From IMG/VR virus record IMGVR_UViG_3300023236_000013, positions 1 to 48,095 of that record: DNA of 48,095 nucleotides. One strand, given 5' to 3'. The stretch comes from a virus. Of this stretch, positions 8,809 to 17,549 are shown piece by piece (the first letter of the stretch is position 1; every line of letters begins with the position of its first letter). The notes under the pieces were generated by a model that worked only from the letters and a program-made list of their open reading frames with translations, had not been told where the DNA came from and searched no databases. Both the position numbers and the translations under genes were made by a program.

Positions 8809-8978
8809 TGCAAATACTAACACCCAAAGAAATCATAACGACACTTTCTAATAACAAGACCGGTGAAGTCTATGAGAATGAAGAGGCTTTAAAAGCAGCT
8901 AATATAGCAGAAGAGGACATCAGAAGAGACGTCAAGATTATAATGCCAGCTCTTGATTTGTTGTCGGAAACAAAGTAA
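8808..8978 (+). CDS. Small conserved phage protein, 56 aa
   Basis: ATG overlaps the stop of the beta-rich gene. The protein begins MQILTPKEIITTLSNNK and continues with an acidic helix (NEEALKAANIAEEDIRRD), ending at a TAA 23 nt before the next gene. Continuous coding spacing and balanced composition support it. Function unknown. Confidence 0.6.
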   Translation: MQILTPKEIITTLSNNKTGEVYENEEALKAANIAEEDIRRDVKIIMPALDLLSETK

Positions 8979-9001
8979 AGTAGTAAATTCAGGAAAAATA
9001 T

Positions 9002-10375
9002 ATGTTTGAAAATCAAATAACACAATCCATAGACGCAGGAGCCCCGGATATTACTTATTCAGGTAATGAAGGTCCTAAGTCTCCGCAACAAGAACAGATG
9101 ATACAACAGCAACAAATGATGGAACAGGAACAAAGAATGATGGCCCCTGTAGATTATTCAAGTCCAGCTTTTAAAATAAAATTAATTGAAGGTTTTATGA
9201 GAGACGAGGGATTAGATCTTGGAGCTGCAACTGCAAAAGCAGAGTGGATAATACGTGAAAAATTAAAACCAAGACAAGGTGCTGCCTTTGGTGGAATCAT
9301 GGGTCTTGATGGAAGAAAACAATATGGTTGGGGAAGTAAAATAAAAGATAGAATTAGAAAATTAATACCAAATGAAGTAGCAAAGGTTGCAGAAGTTGCA
9401 GCACCGTTTGTTGCACCGTTTAATCCATTAGCTGCAGGTTTAATGTCGGGTATAGGTGGTTTTGATAGAACAGGTAAAATAGGTTCATCAATTAAATCAG
9501 GGTTAATGAATTATGGTATGGGTCAATTAGCTAGAGGTATTGGTGGTGGTATGGATAATTTACAATCAGGATTTAATCCTGCAGGTGGATTTGGTGACGC
9601 GACAACATTTGGAAAAGGTTTCTTAAGTAACCCAATGCAAGGTAAAGGGGGGTTAAGTGGATTTTTATCTAAAACGCCAGCAGATAGTGGTGTAAGTAGA
9701 AATGTTTATCAGCAATTGGGTGGAGGAGCTGACATGGCTCAAGTAGCTACAAAACCGGGTTTTGTAGAAAGCATTGGAAATAAAATTTCAAGTTTAATTC
9801 CTGAAAGCACACTAGGTAAAATAGCTTTAGGTGGGGGTGCCGTGGCTCTTGGAACAGCATTATTGGGTATGGGTCCACAAGAAGTAGAGTCAGCTATCAT
9901 GAGCCGTGGTGAAGGGTTAGATATCGCAGGTATTAGAGCAGAAGTAACAGAAGCATTTAAAGATCAAACAGGTGAAAAATTATTAGCACTTAGAAGTAAG
10001 TATCCTTACCTTGGAACACAAGCATCTAAAAACACAGCGATCATGGCTTATGGTGGAAGAATAAGAAGAGCCGAAGGTGGATTAATGAACCTTGGAGGTA
10101 TGGAAAAAGATTATAGAGCTGAAGGTGGGTTTGTACCTATTGGAGCTAAAGAAAAAGCTGACGATGTCCCTGCAAGATTAAGTGTAAATGAGTTTGTATT
10201 TACTGCAGATGCTGTTAGAAGTGCAGGTGGGGGAGATATAGATAAAGGAGCAGAAGTTATGGAGAGAGTTATGAAAAATTTAGAAGCGGGTGGACAGATA
10301 TCTGAAGACTCACAAGGCATGCAAGGCGCAAGAGAAATGTTTCAAACATCACAACGATTAGGAGAAGTACTATAA
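9002..10375 (+). CDS. Large virion/ejection-type structural protein with GG motifs
   Basis: A 457-aa protein. The N-terminus is Gln/Met-rich (QQEQMIQQQQMMEQEQRMM). The middle holds hydrophobic Gly/Ala helices (VAPFNPLAAGLMSGIGG, GKIALGGGAVALGTALLGMG) like membrane-active ejection proteins. The C-terminal 110 residues have repeated Gly motifs (YGGRIRRAEGG, YRAEGGFVPIG) and then DDVPARLSVNEFVFTADAV, a phrase I associate with marine podovirus internal or tail proteins. Start: ATG with AGGAAAA upstream. A virion role is inferred. Confidence 0.65.
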   Translation: MFENQITQSIDAGAPDITYSGNEGPKSPQQEQMIQQQQMMEQEQRMMAPVDYSSPAFKIKLIEGFMRDEGLDLGAATAKAEWIIREKLKPRQGAAFGGIMGLDGRKQYGWGSKIKDRIRKLIPNEVAKVAEVAAPFVAPFNPLAAGLMSGIGGFDRTGKIGSSIKSGLMNYGMGQLARGIGGGMDNLQSGFNPAGGFGDATTFGKGFLSNPMQGKGGLSGFLSKTPADSGVSRNVYQQLGGGADMAQVATKPGFVESIGNKISSLIPESTLGKIALGGGAVALGTALLGMGPQEVESAIMSRGEGLDIAGIRAEVTEAFKDQTGEKLLALRSKYPYLGTQASKNTAIMAYGGRIRRAEGGLMNLGGMEKDYRAEGGFVPIGAKEKADDVPARLSVNEFVFTADAVRSAGGGDIDKGAEVMERVMKNLEAGGQISEDSQGMQGAREMFQTSQRLGEVL

Positions 10376-11283
10376 TGGCTGTACAACAAACACAAGCACT
10401 ACCCCCACAATATGTGGAAGATTTACAGAAGGATTATGGAAAACAGTTAACAGCAACAACTGCCGCACCATTAGATACTTCTAAATTTGCACCTCAAGTT
10501 GCAGCACAAGATGCAGCTCAAACGTCTGCTTATAATTTAGCAACAGGCCAAGGGATTGGTGCATTCTCTCCTTATATTACACAAGCGGGAGCTTACGATA
10601 CGGGAGCAGGACAATATGGAACTGCCGCTGGAGGTTATTCGGGACCACAAGCTTATCAACAATTTCAATCACCTTACCAACAAGATATAATCGATGCAAC
10701 ATTAGCAGAATATGACACACAAGCTGCTGCAGGTATGACAGGTATTGGTCAACAAGCAGCGATGTCTGGAAACTTAGGTGGTGGACGTGAAGGTGTAATG
10801 AGATCACAATATCAAAACAAATCTGATTTAAATAGAGCTTTGTTACAATCAGGTTTATTACAACAAGGGTATACTCAATCTAATCAATTAGCAAACCAAG
10901 CCTTTGGACAACAAATGAATTTAGGAGATCAACAATTAGGTCTATCACAAAATCAACAAGGATTAGCTGGACTCGTTCCAAGTTTATATCAACAAGATGT
11001 AAGTACTTTAGGATCAGCGGGCGCAGGTCAACAAGCTCAAGCTCAAGCAGTGTTAGATGCACAAAGAGAAGGCAATAGATTAGAAGCTTACGAACCTTAT
11101 GAAAGACTTGGTTATCAAGGTCAAGGTATTGCTAGTATTGCATCGGGTGCACCAGGACAATATCAATCAACAGTTACACCTAACTCTACACCGTTACAAA
11201 CTGCACTAGGAATAGCATCAGTTGGTGGAGGATTACTTGGAAACTATGGTGATTATTTAAGAGGATCAAAAGGAATAAAATAA
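10375..11283 (+). CDS. Gln/Ala-rich virion protein, DNA-ejection type
   Basis: A 302-aa protein starting inside the previous stop (TAATG). It is rich in Gln, Ala, Gly and Tyr. The phrase SPYQQDIIDATLAEYD followed by MSGNLGGGREGVMRSQYQ matches the S-P-Y-x-x-x-hhD ... GGxR layout seen in ejection proteins of marine podoviruses. The C-terminus has a hydrophobic Gly-rich helix (ALGIASVGGGLLGNYG). No enzyme motif. Likely packaged in the virion and released with DNA, by inference. Confidence 0.6.
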   Translation: MAVQQTQALPPQYVEDLQKDYGKQLTATTAAPLDTSKFAPQVAAQDAAQTSAYNLATGQGIGAFSPYITQAGAYDTGAGQYGTAAGGYSGPQAYQQFQSPYQQDIIDATLAEYDTQAAAGMTGIGQQAAMSGNLGGGREGVMRSQYQNKSDLNRALLQSGLLQQGYTQSNQLANQAFGQQMNLGDQQLGLSQNQQGLAGLVPSLYQQDVSTLGSAGAGQQAQAQAVLDAQREGNRLEAYEPYERLGYQGQGIASIASGAPGQYQSTVTPNSTPLQTALGIASVGGGLLGNYGDYLRGSKGIK

Positions 11284-12260
11284 TGGATAGATTATATAAA
11301 AGACCTATGTTTAGAAAAGGTGGAAGTGCCGATAGTAAGGGTACAGGTATTACATCCGGACTAGCTCCTAGACAAGGTTATGACAATGGTGGTTCAAGTA
11401 GACAAAGAATTATGAATGCAATGGGAGCAAACCCACCCAAAAGAAACTTTAATGATTTTTTAATTAACTTTGGTTTAGATATTGCATCAAGATCACCAGA
11501 GGGAAACATATTTCAAACAGCAGCAGCTTCAGCTAAAGATCCATATGATAAATTTTCTAAAGCAAGAGATGCAGACAGTAATTTAATGAGACAAGTGGGT
11601 ATGGAATCAGAAATCATGGATATCAACAAAGAGAATGCAGCAACTGCAGCAGCAGCTAAAGATGCATCAGCTATGTCAAGATTAAAAACACAAATAGAAT
11701 CTGACCAAAGAATAGCAGCTCAAGCTTTAACAGATAACTTAGATGCATTAATTACAGCAAGAGCCCAAGAGTCTATAGCTGATAATAAATTTAATAATTA
11801 TAACGCAGCTACTAACGAAGCTGAATGGACTTATAGAGGATCTACAGAATACAAAGACAGAAATATGGGTGGAGTTTTAAGTGAAAAACAAGCTACCGAT
11901 GCTAAAATTCGAGAAAAGTTTGCTAAAGCTCAAGTAAAAAATAATAAAGGAACTACTTCATCTAGATTAGGATCAATTTATTATGATCCTTACAATGATC
12001 AAGTTTTAGAAGCTGTTGTTGTTGAAGGAGAATACATTTTAAGAACTGTAGGGGGCGGGGAAAAAGTTGTTAATACTACTGCAGTTGTGAAAGATAAAGA
12101 CAAATCATTTTATGAAAAAATGACAGGAGAAAAGCCTAAATCTTATACTTATGACGATTATTTAAAAGAAACAGGTGAAACAACTAAAAAAATAAAAGAT
12201 GTAATTACAACTCCTGTAGATATGTCCACTATAGATACGACCAATATTCGAAGAAGATAG
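11283..12260 (+). CDS. Internal virion-type protein, unknown function
   Basis: A 325-aa protein, again starting at a TAATG overlap. The N-terminus YKRPMFRKGGSADSKG is a variant of the Gly motif common to virion proteins here. Then comes a helical Ala-rich region (TAAASAKDPYDKFSKARD, NKENAATAAAAKDASAM) and a more globular C-terminus. It sits between two ejection-type genes and directly before the largest one, so it is probably part of the same internal assembly. Confidence 0.55.
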   Translation: MDRLYKRPMFRKGGSADSKGTGITSGLAPRQGYDNGGSSRQRIMNAMGANPPKRNFNDFLINFGLDIASRSPEGNIFQTAAASAKDPYDKFSKARDADSNLMRQVGMESEIMDINKENAATAAAAKDASAMSRLKTQIESDQRIAAQALTDNLDALITARAQESIADNKFNNYNAATNEAEWTYRGSTEYKDRNMGGVLSEKQATDAKIREKFAKAQVKNNKGTTSSRLGSIYYDPYNDQVLEAVVVEGEYILRTVGGGEKVVNTTAVVKDKDKSFYEKMTGEKPKSYTYDDYLKETGETTKKIKDVITTPVDMSTIDTTNIRRR

Positions 12261-12269
12261 AGGTTTTAA

Positions 12270-15200
12270 ATGGCCGAAGACAACAGATCATTAAACGATG
12301 CAGAAGCCAACAACGAGATTAGTTGGTACAAAGCTTTTGGTGCGGGGTTAGCATCCGGAATAATTAAAATACCTGAAGGAGTAATATCTCTTGGAGCAGA
12401 GCTCATTGACCTTGGAGCAAACTCAGATACAGCATCATCCGTTGAAGAATTTTTTGATAAGATAAATATATTTGAAGACACAGCAGAAGAAAGAACTATT
12501 GGAAAATTAACAGAAGCTATTGTACAAATAGCTGTACCCGGTGGTATTGGTTTTAAAGCAGCTAATGCAGCTGCTAGAAAAATGACTAACAAAGCATTAA
12601 GAGCGAAAAGAGAAGGTGCATACCTAGAGTTAGGTAAAGGAAAAAAATATTATAAAACAGGGGATCCAAAAGATATAGTTAAAACTTATAATCCAAGTAA
12701 ATTAAAAGAAGGTTTAGATAAAGTAAATGATTTAAACAAGAGATCTAAATATAAAAGATTTGCTTTAGCTGTAACAGGTGGAGCAGCCGGAGAAGGTTTG
12801 GTTATAGACACAGATGAGATAGGTACGTTCGGTGACATGTTTGAAGGACCAACAAGTCTAAATAGAGATGAAAGTTTAAGTGGTAGAGAAGATGCTACTA
12901 GAAAACTTATGAATAGATTTAAGTTTGGTACAGAGTCTTTATTAGTTACACCATTTGCTTTTGGTGTAGGTAATGCAGCTAAGTCATTAGCCAAACGTGG
13001 TAAAGATTTAGCTTATAGTAGTTCACAGTTTGAAAGATTTTTAGATAAATATATTAGATCACAATTTAGTCCTAGAGGAAATCAACCAGAAGAAATGTGG
13101 AAATCTGCAATGTTAAAACAAGGTCTTAAAACTAGAGATTCTTATAGAGCAAAACAGATTGTAACAAACATAACTAAAGTTGTTGATGGCATCTTCCCAG
13201 TGTCACAAGAAATAGCTGACAAATCTATTAAATCACAGAAATTAAAATTTGTAAAAGAAGTTAATGAAGTTCTTTTAGATGGTGATTTAGCGACGGGTAT
13301 TGATCCTAAAAAATTAAAAAATATTATAGATCAATTAGATGTAAAAAATATTTCTAAAGAACAACAAGAATTATTAGCAGATGCTTTAAATACAGGTCGT
13401 AATGAACTGAATAATCTTATTGATATATTACAAAAGACTTCGGGTGGTGCAGGCAACACCGCACAAACAGAATTAAAGGAATTATTTAAAAAAAGATTAG
13501 AAGGTTATGTGGGTAATACATTTCAAATATTTGAAACTAAAAGTAATTTATTTAATTTGTTTAGAAAATATCAACCAACAGAGGAAAGTTACAAAGCCGC
13601 TGTTAAAGTATTTACTGGCGGGGGTTTAAAAACAGAACAAGAGGCTCGAATGATTGTAGATCAAATTTTAAATCAAGCGCAGAAAATGAAAAAACCTAAA
13701 CCGTTACCTGATTTTAAATACACAGCGAAATCTGCAGAAACCGGTAAGTTAAATAGTGTCGACATAGGTTTAGGGGCTGATGCAGCTGGGACCATGGCTG
13801 AGAAAAAAGCATTAAGAGAGTTGTTTGGTGAAATTAAAGATCCAAGGTTTACATTATTTAATGGAATGACTAACCTGTCATCACTTGCTAGAACTTCCGC
13901 TTACTTTGGAGAAGTGCAAGCCAAGAATGCAGATATACAAGCTAAAGGGGGTAGAGGATTTTTTTGGAATAGTGCAGAAGAAGCAGGAGAAAGATTAGAT
14001 ACTAAAAATACCGGGATAGAAATTGTAAAAATGGATGAGGTATTAGGTGAGATAGATGCAACTAAAAATTTAATTAATCCTTTATCAGGAACTTATACTA
14101 CAAGAGAAATTGCTGAAGGTATTAAATCAGCTAACGATGTTATGGGAGCTTTACAAGGTTTTGTAAGAGGAGATAAAAAAAATATGGGGGGCACAGAAAA
14201 AGCAGTCAGCTGGTTTTATAGAAATTTATTATTGTTTCCAAAAGGGGTATCACAAATGGCTAAAACTATTTTCTCAATACCTACTCACATAAGAAACTTT
14301 TTTAGTGCAGGTGCATTTAGCGCAGCCAATGGTTTATTGTTTGAAGGATTAACTAATCCAGGTTTATTAAAAAGAGCATTTCAACAAGGTATAGATGTAT
14401 CAGGTTTATTAAAAGCTGGACCTGGTTCTAAACTAGCACAAAAAGAATACCAAGATTTATTAGAACTAGGAGTTACTAATTCTCAAGTTCAATTAGGAGA
14501 TCTTATATCTCTATTAAAAGATACTAACGCAGGTGGGAGTATGATGGGAATAGATAATATTCTAGGTCGTATGTTTAAAAAATTTAAAAAAGTCGGGGAG
14601 TTCTTCCAAGGTAAATACATGGCAGAAGATGATACATTTAAAATTACAAACTTTGTAGTAGAGCTAGATAGAATTATAAAAACTGGTGCTAAAAGAGCAG
14701 GGATGTCTCTTGATGATTTTAAAAAAACTCTTAAACAAAACGTTGGACCAGATGGAGCTCCGATAAGAAATGATAAACTATGGGCATTAAAACAAGAAGC
14801 AGCTGATATTGTTAAAAACACTGTACCTAATTATGCATTTGTAGGTGAAGCAGTTAAGACTGCAAGACTATTACCAATTGGTAATTTTATGTCATTTCCC
14901 TCAGAAATTATTAGAACCACAACTGGTATTGCACAACAAGGTTTAAAAGAAATGAGCCATGTAAAAGGCCCGGGTGTAAAAAGAATTATAGGAAGTGATA
15001 TGGGTTTTACGGTTAGAGAACTTTTAGAAGATGGAACTGAAAGAGTAGTTAAAAACAACGCTTTACAAGATGGGAGCTGGGGAACAGGTTTTAAAAGATT
15101 AATGGGCATGAGTACCACTCTAGTAGGTATACCTATTGCAGTAACCGAAGGAGCTAAAGCTTTATATGATGTAGCTGACGAAGAAATAGATGCTATGAGA

Positions 15201-16454
15201 AGATTTGTGCCAGACTGGTCTAAAAATTCTACTCTTGTACCCATAAAAGATGATGATGGGCAACTTAGATATATAGATTTTAGCCACAGTAATGCATATG
15301 ATTTAATGGCTAGACCATTTAGAACTTTAATGAATAACATACAAGAAGGTCAAGAAGACGGTGATACTTTATTAGAAGGTTTTGTTAATGGAACGATGGA
15401 AGCTAGTAGTGAAATAATGAATCCATTTATTTCTGAATCTATTTGGACAGAAGCCATGTTCGATTTATATATAAGAGGAGGAAGAACTGCTGAAGGAAAA
15501 CAACTTTATACTGATCAAACTTCTGCAGGAGATAAAATGGCTATTCAATTTATGCATTTAGGAAATGCGTTAGCCCCTTCTTACAAACAATTTTTAAGAT
15601 TAGGTTCTGCGGCTTTTGGAACTCCAGATAAAACAGGAGAAGTATTAAACATTGGGCCTGAACTAGCTGGTTTTATGGGACTTAGAGCTATTAAAATAGA
15701 TCCATTAAAATCTATGGGATTTAAAATTGCTGAATATCAAACTGGAATAAGAAATGCCAGAAGAGAATTTACAGGGGGTGTATTTGGATTATTAAAAGGT
15801 GGACCCGTAAGTGAAGCAGATGTTATTGAAAGATATATAGCATCTAACAAAGCAAGATTTGAAGTACAAAAAGACATGTTTAAAAATATTGAAGCCGCAC
15901 AAGTTTTAGGAGAAACTCCTTTTGATGTTAGAAAAACATTTGAAGAAAGACAAATTAGTTCTAAAAATTTTAACAATTTAAACCAAGGAAAATTTGAACC
16001 TTACTTTCCATCTAAAGATATTTTACAAAAATTTAGAGAAATAGCTGCAGGTATAGATGAAGAAGATCCGTTTGCAGCAGCATCCGGCGATGTAAGAGAT
16101 TTACAACAAGGATTTAGACAATTAAATTTAAGAGAAAGATTTCAAGGTTTTGCAACAGGTGGAAAAGTTAACAGTCAACCATTGATGACTGGTATTGATG
16201 AAGCAATTCCAGCATTAGTAGATCTAAGAAATCAAATGGCACAGTTAAATTTAGATGAGGAGTTTGGTGTAGATGTTTCAGATTACATTGTAGAAGAACA
16301 AGAGATTATAACGCCACCATTACCACCACAACCACAACCGGTTATACAAAAACCACAAATGACACAACAAACAGTCTCTAATACTAACTTGACACGTACA
16401 GAAGAAGCACTATTATCGCCAATGGAAAAAGTAATTGTAAGTAGAAAAATTTAA
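12270..16454 (+). CDS. Giant internal virion / DNA-ejection protein, 1394 aa
   Basis: The longest gene, with AGAGG six nt before its ATG. The N-terminal 90 residues include hydrophobic Gly-rich helices (GAGLASGIIKIPEGVISLGA), and the rest is mostly alpha-helical and basic. Around residues 650-700 is a conserved-looking block (FPKGVSQMAKTIFSIPTHIR). The C-terminal 80 residues contain FATGGKVNSQPL and a Pro/Gln stretch. Size, position before the lysis genes and composition match T7 gp16-like ejection proteins. I see no transglycosylase Glu motif, so no enzymatic role is claimed. Confidence 0.65.
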   Translation: MAEDNRSLNDAEANNEISWYKAFGAGLASGIIKIPEGVISLGAELIDLGANSDTASSVEEFFDKINIFEDTAEERTIGKLTEAIVQIAVPGGIGFKAANAAARKMTNKALRAKREGAYLELGKGKKYYKTGDPKDIVKTYNPSKLKEGLDKVNDLNKRSKYKRFALAVTGGAAGEGLVIDTDEIGTFGDMFEGPTSLNRDESLSGREDATRKLMNRFKFGTESLLVTPFAFGVGNAAKSLAKRGKDLAYSSSQFERFLDKYIRSQFSPRGNQPEEMWKSAMLKQGLKTRDSYRAKQIVTNITKVVDGIFPVSQEIADKSIKSQKLKFVKEVNEVLLDGDLATGIDPKKLKNIIDQLDVKNISKEQQELLADALNTGRNELNNLIDILQKTSGGAGNTAQTELKELFKKRLEGYVGNTFQIFETKSNLFNLFRKYQPTEESYKAAVKVFTGGGLKTEQEARMIVDQILNQAQKMKKPKPLPDFKYTAKSAETGKLNSVDIGLGADAAGTMAEKKALRELFGEIKDPRFTLFNGMTNLSSLARTSAYFGEVQAKNADIQAKGGRGFFWNSAEEAGERLDTKNTGIEIVKMDEVLGEIDATKNLINPLSGTYTTREIAEGIKSANDVMGALQGFVRGDKKNMGGTEKAVSWFYRNLLLFPKGVSQMAKTIFSIPTHIRNFFSAGAFSAANGLLFEGLTNPGLLKRAFQQGIDVSGLLKAGPGSKLAQKEYQDLLELGVTNSQVQLGDLISLLKDTNAGGSMMGIDNILGRMFKKFKKVGEFFQGKYMAEDDTFKITNFVVELDRIIKTGAKRAGMSLDDFKKTLKQNVGPDGAPIRNDKLWALKQEAADIVKNTVPNYAFVGEAVKTARLLPIGNFMSFPSEIIRTTTGIAQQGLKEMSHVKGPGVKRIIGSDMGFTVRELLEDGTERVVKNNALQDGSWGTGFKRLMGMSTTLVGIPIAVTEGAKALYDVADEEIDAMRRFVPDWSKNSTLVPIKDDDGQLRYIDFSHSNAYDLMARPFRTLMNNIQEGQEDGDTLLEGFVNGTMEASSEIMNPFISESIWTEAMFDLYIRGGRTAEGKQLYTDQTSAGDKMAIQFMHLGNALAPSYKQFLRLGSAAFGTPDKTGEVLNIGPELAGFMGLRAIKIDPLKSMGFKIAEYQTGIRNARREFTGGVFGLLKGGPVSEADVIERYIASNKARFEVQKDMFKNIEAAQVLGETPFDVRKTFEERQISSKNFNNLNQGKFEPYFPSKDILQKFREIAAGIDEEDPFAAASGDVRDLQQGFRQLNLRERFQGFATGGKVNSQPLMTGIDEAIPALVDLRNQMAQLNLDEEFGVDVSDYIVEEQEIITPPLPPQPQPVIQKPQMTQQTVSNTNLTRTEEALLSPMEKVIVSRKI

Positions 16455-16645
16455 TGGCTAAAAATATTGCACTCACAAAAATAGAATCACATGAAAAATT
16501 GTGTAGAATTATGCAGAAACAAACCTATGACAAAATTAATTCTTTAGAGAAACAGATTTGTAGAATAGAAACTATCTTACTAACATCGGTTGGAGCTTTG
16601 ATCACTGGTATGGGCGGTGTAATCTATATGTTAATCATCCAATAG
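16454..16645 (+). CDS. Small membrane protein, holin- or XhlA-like
   Basis: A 63-aa protein with an N-terminal amphipathic, charged helix (SHEKLCRIMQKQTYDKINSL) and a single C-terminal membrane segment (ILLTSVGALITGMGGVIYML). This is the coiled-coil-plus-TM layout of haemolysin XhlA-type and class III-like holin accessory proteins. It starts at the upstream TAATG and lies 7 nt before the endolysin, which supports a lysis role. A second holin candidate lies at 46709. Confidence 0.6.
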   Translation: MAKNIALTKIESHEKLCRIMQKQTYDKINSLEKQICRIETILLTSVGALITGMGGVIYMLIIQ

Positions 16646-16652
16646 GATATCC

Positions 16653-17144
16653 ATGAAACTGAGCAAGAATTTTAGCAAGGCTGAGCTTTGTAAGTCCCAA
16701 ACAGCGACCAGGATGGGCCTTAACAACAACCCTACGGATGATCAGACCGAAAACTTAAGATTGCTCTGTGAGAGGGTCCTACAGCCCGTTAGAGACCATT
16801 ATAACCAGGTAGTACACATTTCCAGTGGTTTTAGAGACCCTATCTTATCCAATGCTATAGGTAGCTCAGTTGACAGCCAACATTGCCGTGGTGAGGCAGC
16901 TGACCTAGAAATATTCGGTGTTCCTAATAATGAACTAGCAGATTGGATCAAAGAGAACCTAATGTTTGACCAATTAATTTTAGAATACTACACTCCAGGT
17001 GAACCTAACTCGGGATGGGTCCACGTCTCATATACAAAAGAAATTAATGCAAATAGAAAAGAATACTTAATGGCCATAAAAAAAGATGGCAAAACTGAGT
17101 ATAAACCTATATTAGGTCTGTCCACGGACAGATATGCAAAATAA
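16653..17144 (+). CDS. Endolysin, M15-type peptidase (D-Ala-D-Ala/L-Ala-D-Glu carboxypeptidase-like)
   Basis: A 163-aa protein whose body is a peptidase M15_3 domain. VVHISSGFRDP introduces the fold, SQHCRGEAADLEIFG supplies the first Zn His and Asp (S-x-H-x-x-G-x-A-x-D), and GWVHVSY the last His. It would cut peptidoglycan peptide bridges in the periplasm at the end of infection. There is no signal peptide, so it needs a holin, consistent with the small membrane protein just upstream. It overlaps the next gene by 11 nt. Confidence 0.85.
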   Translation: MKLSKNFSKAELCKSQTATRMGLNNNPTDDQTENLRLLCERVLQPVRDHYNQVVHISSGFRDPILSNAIGSSVDSQHCRGEAADLEIFGVPNNELADWIKENLMFDQLILEYYTPGEPNSGWVHVSYTKEINANRKEYLMAIKKDGKTEYKPILGLSTDRYAK

Positions 17145-17514
17145 CTTACTAGTACACAAACATTTAATTATCAGAGCAGAAGCTCTTCGACCTCCTATGG
17201 ATGAAGAGCAACTTAAAGAATGGTTTGAAGAATTTGTTCAATCTATAAATATGAAAATATTTATGGGCCCTTATGTTAAGTACTGTAACATGCCAGGCAA
17301 CCGTGGAATAACAGCTGTTGCAATTATAGAAACTTCACACATTGCTATGCATATTTGGGATGAAGTAAGTCCGGCGTTAATGCAGTTTGATGTTTACAGC
17401 TGTGGTGAGTTTAATGTTGAAGACATTTGTAATAAAATTAAAAAAGATTTTGAAATTATTAAAATAGAATATAAGTTTTTAAACCGCGAAACTGGTCTTC
17501 ACGATATTTCTTAA
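17134..17514 (+). CDS. speD: S-adenosylmethionine decarboxylase-like protein (SpeD/SpeH type)
   Basis: A 126-aa protein of the length of bacterial class 1B AdoMet decarboxylases. IIETSHIAMHIWDE (residues 64-77) aligns with the autoprocessing box: Ser68 is the expected pyruvoyl precursor, His73 the processing His, and Cys90 in FDVYSCG the catalytic Cys. The residue before Ser is Thr, where the well-known enzymes have Glu. The loop between His and Cys is two residues longer than in Thermotoga-type enzymes. It would feed aminopropyl groups into polyamine synthesis. It sits directly after lysis genes, and phages of marine bacteria often carry such genes. Confidence 0.8.
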   Translation: MQNNLLVHKHLIIRAEALRPPMDEEQLKEWFEEFVQSINMKIFMGPYVKYCNMPGNRGITAVAIIETSHIAMHIWDEVSPALMQFDVYSCGEFNVEDICNKIKKDFEIIKIEYKFLNRETGLHDIS

Positions 17515-17549
17515 TACAAAATCCCAGCGCGCCTCGCGTGTATATCCTA

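Noticed and set aside
14831-15340. A 169-codon minus-strand reading frame within the 1394-aa gene
   Set aside because: Antisense to a continuous coding region, with no start signals; its length is explained by codon bias of the sense gene.
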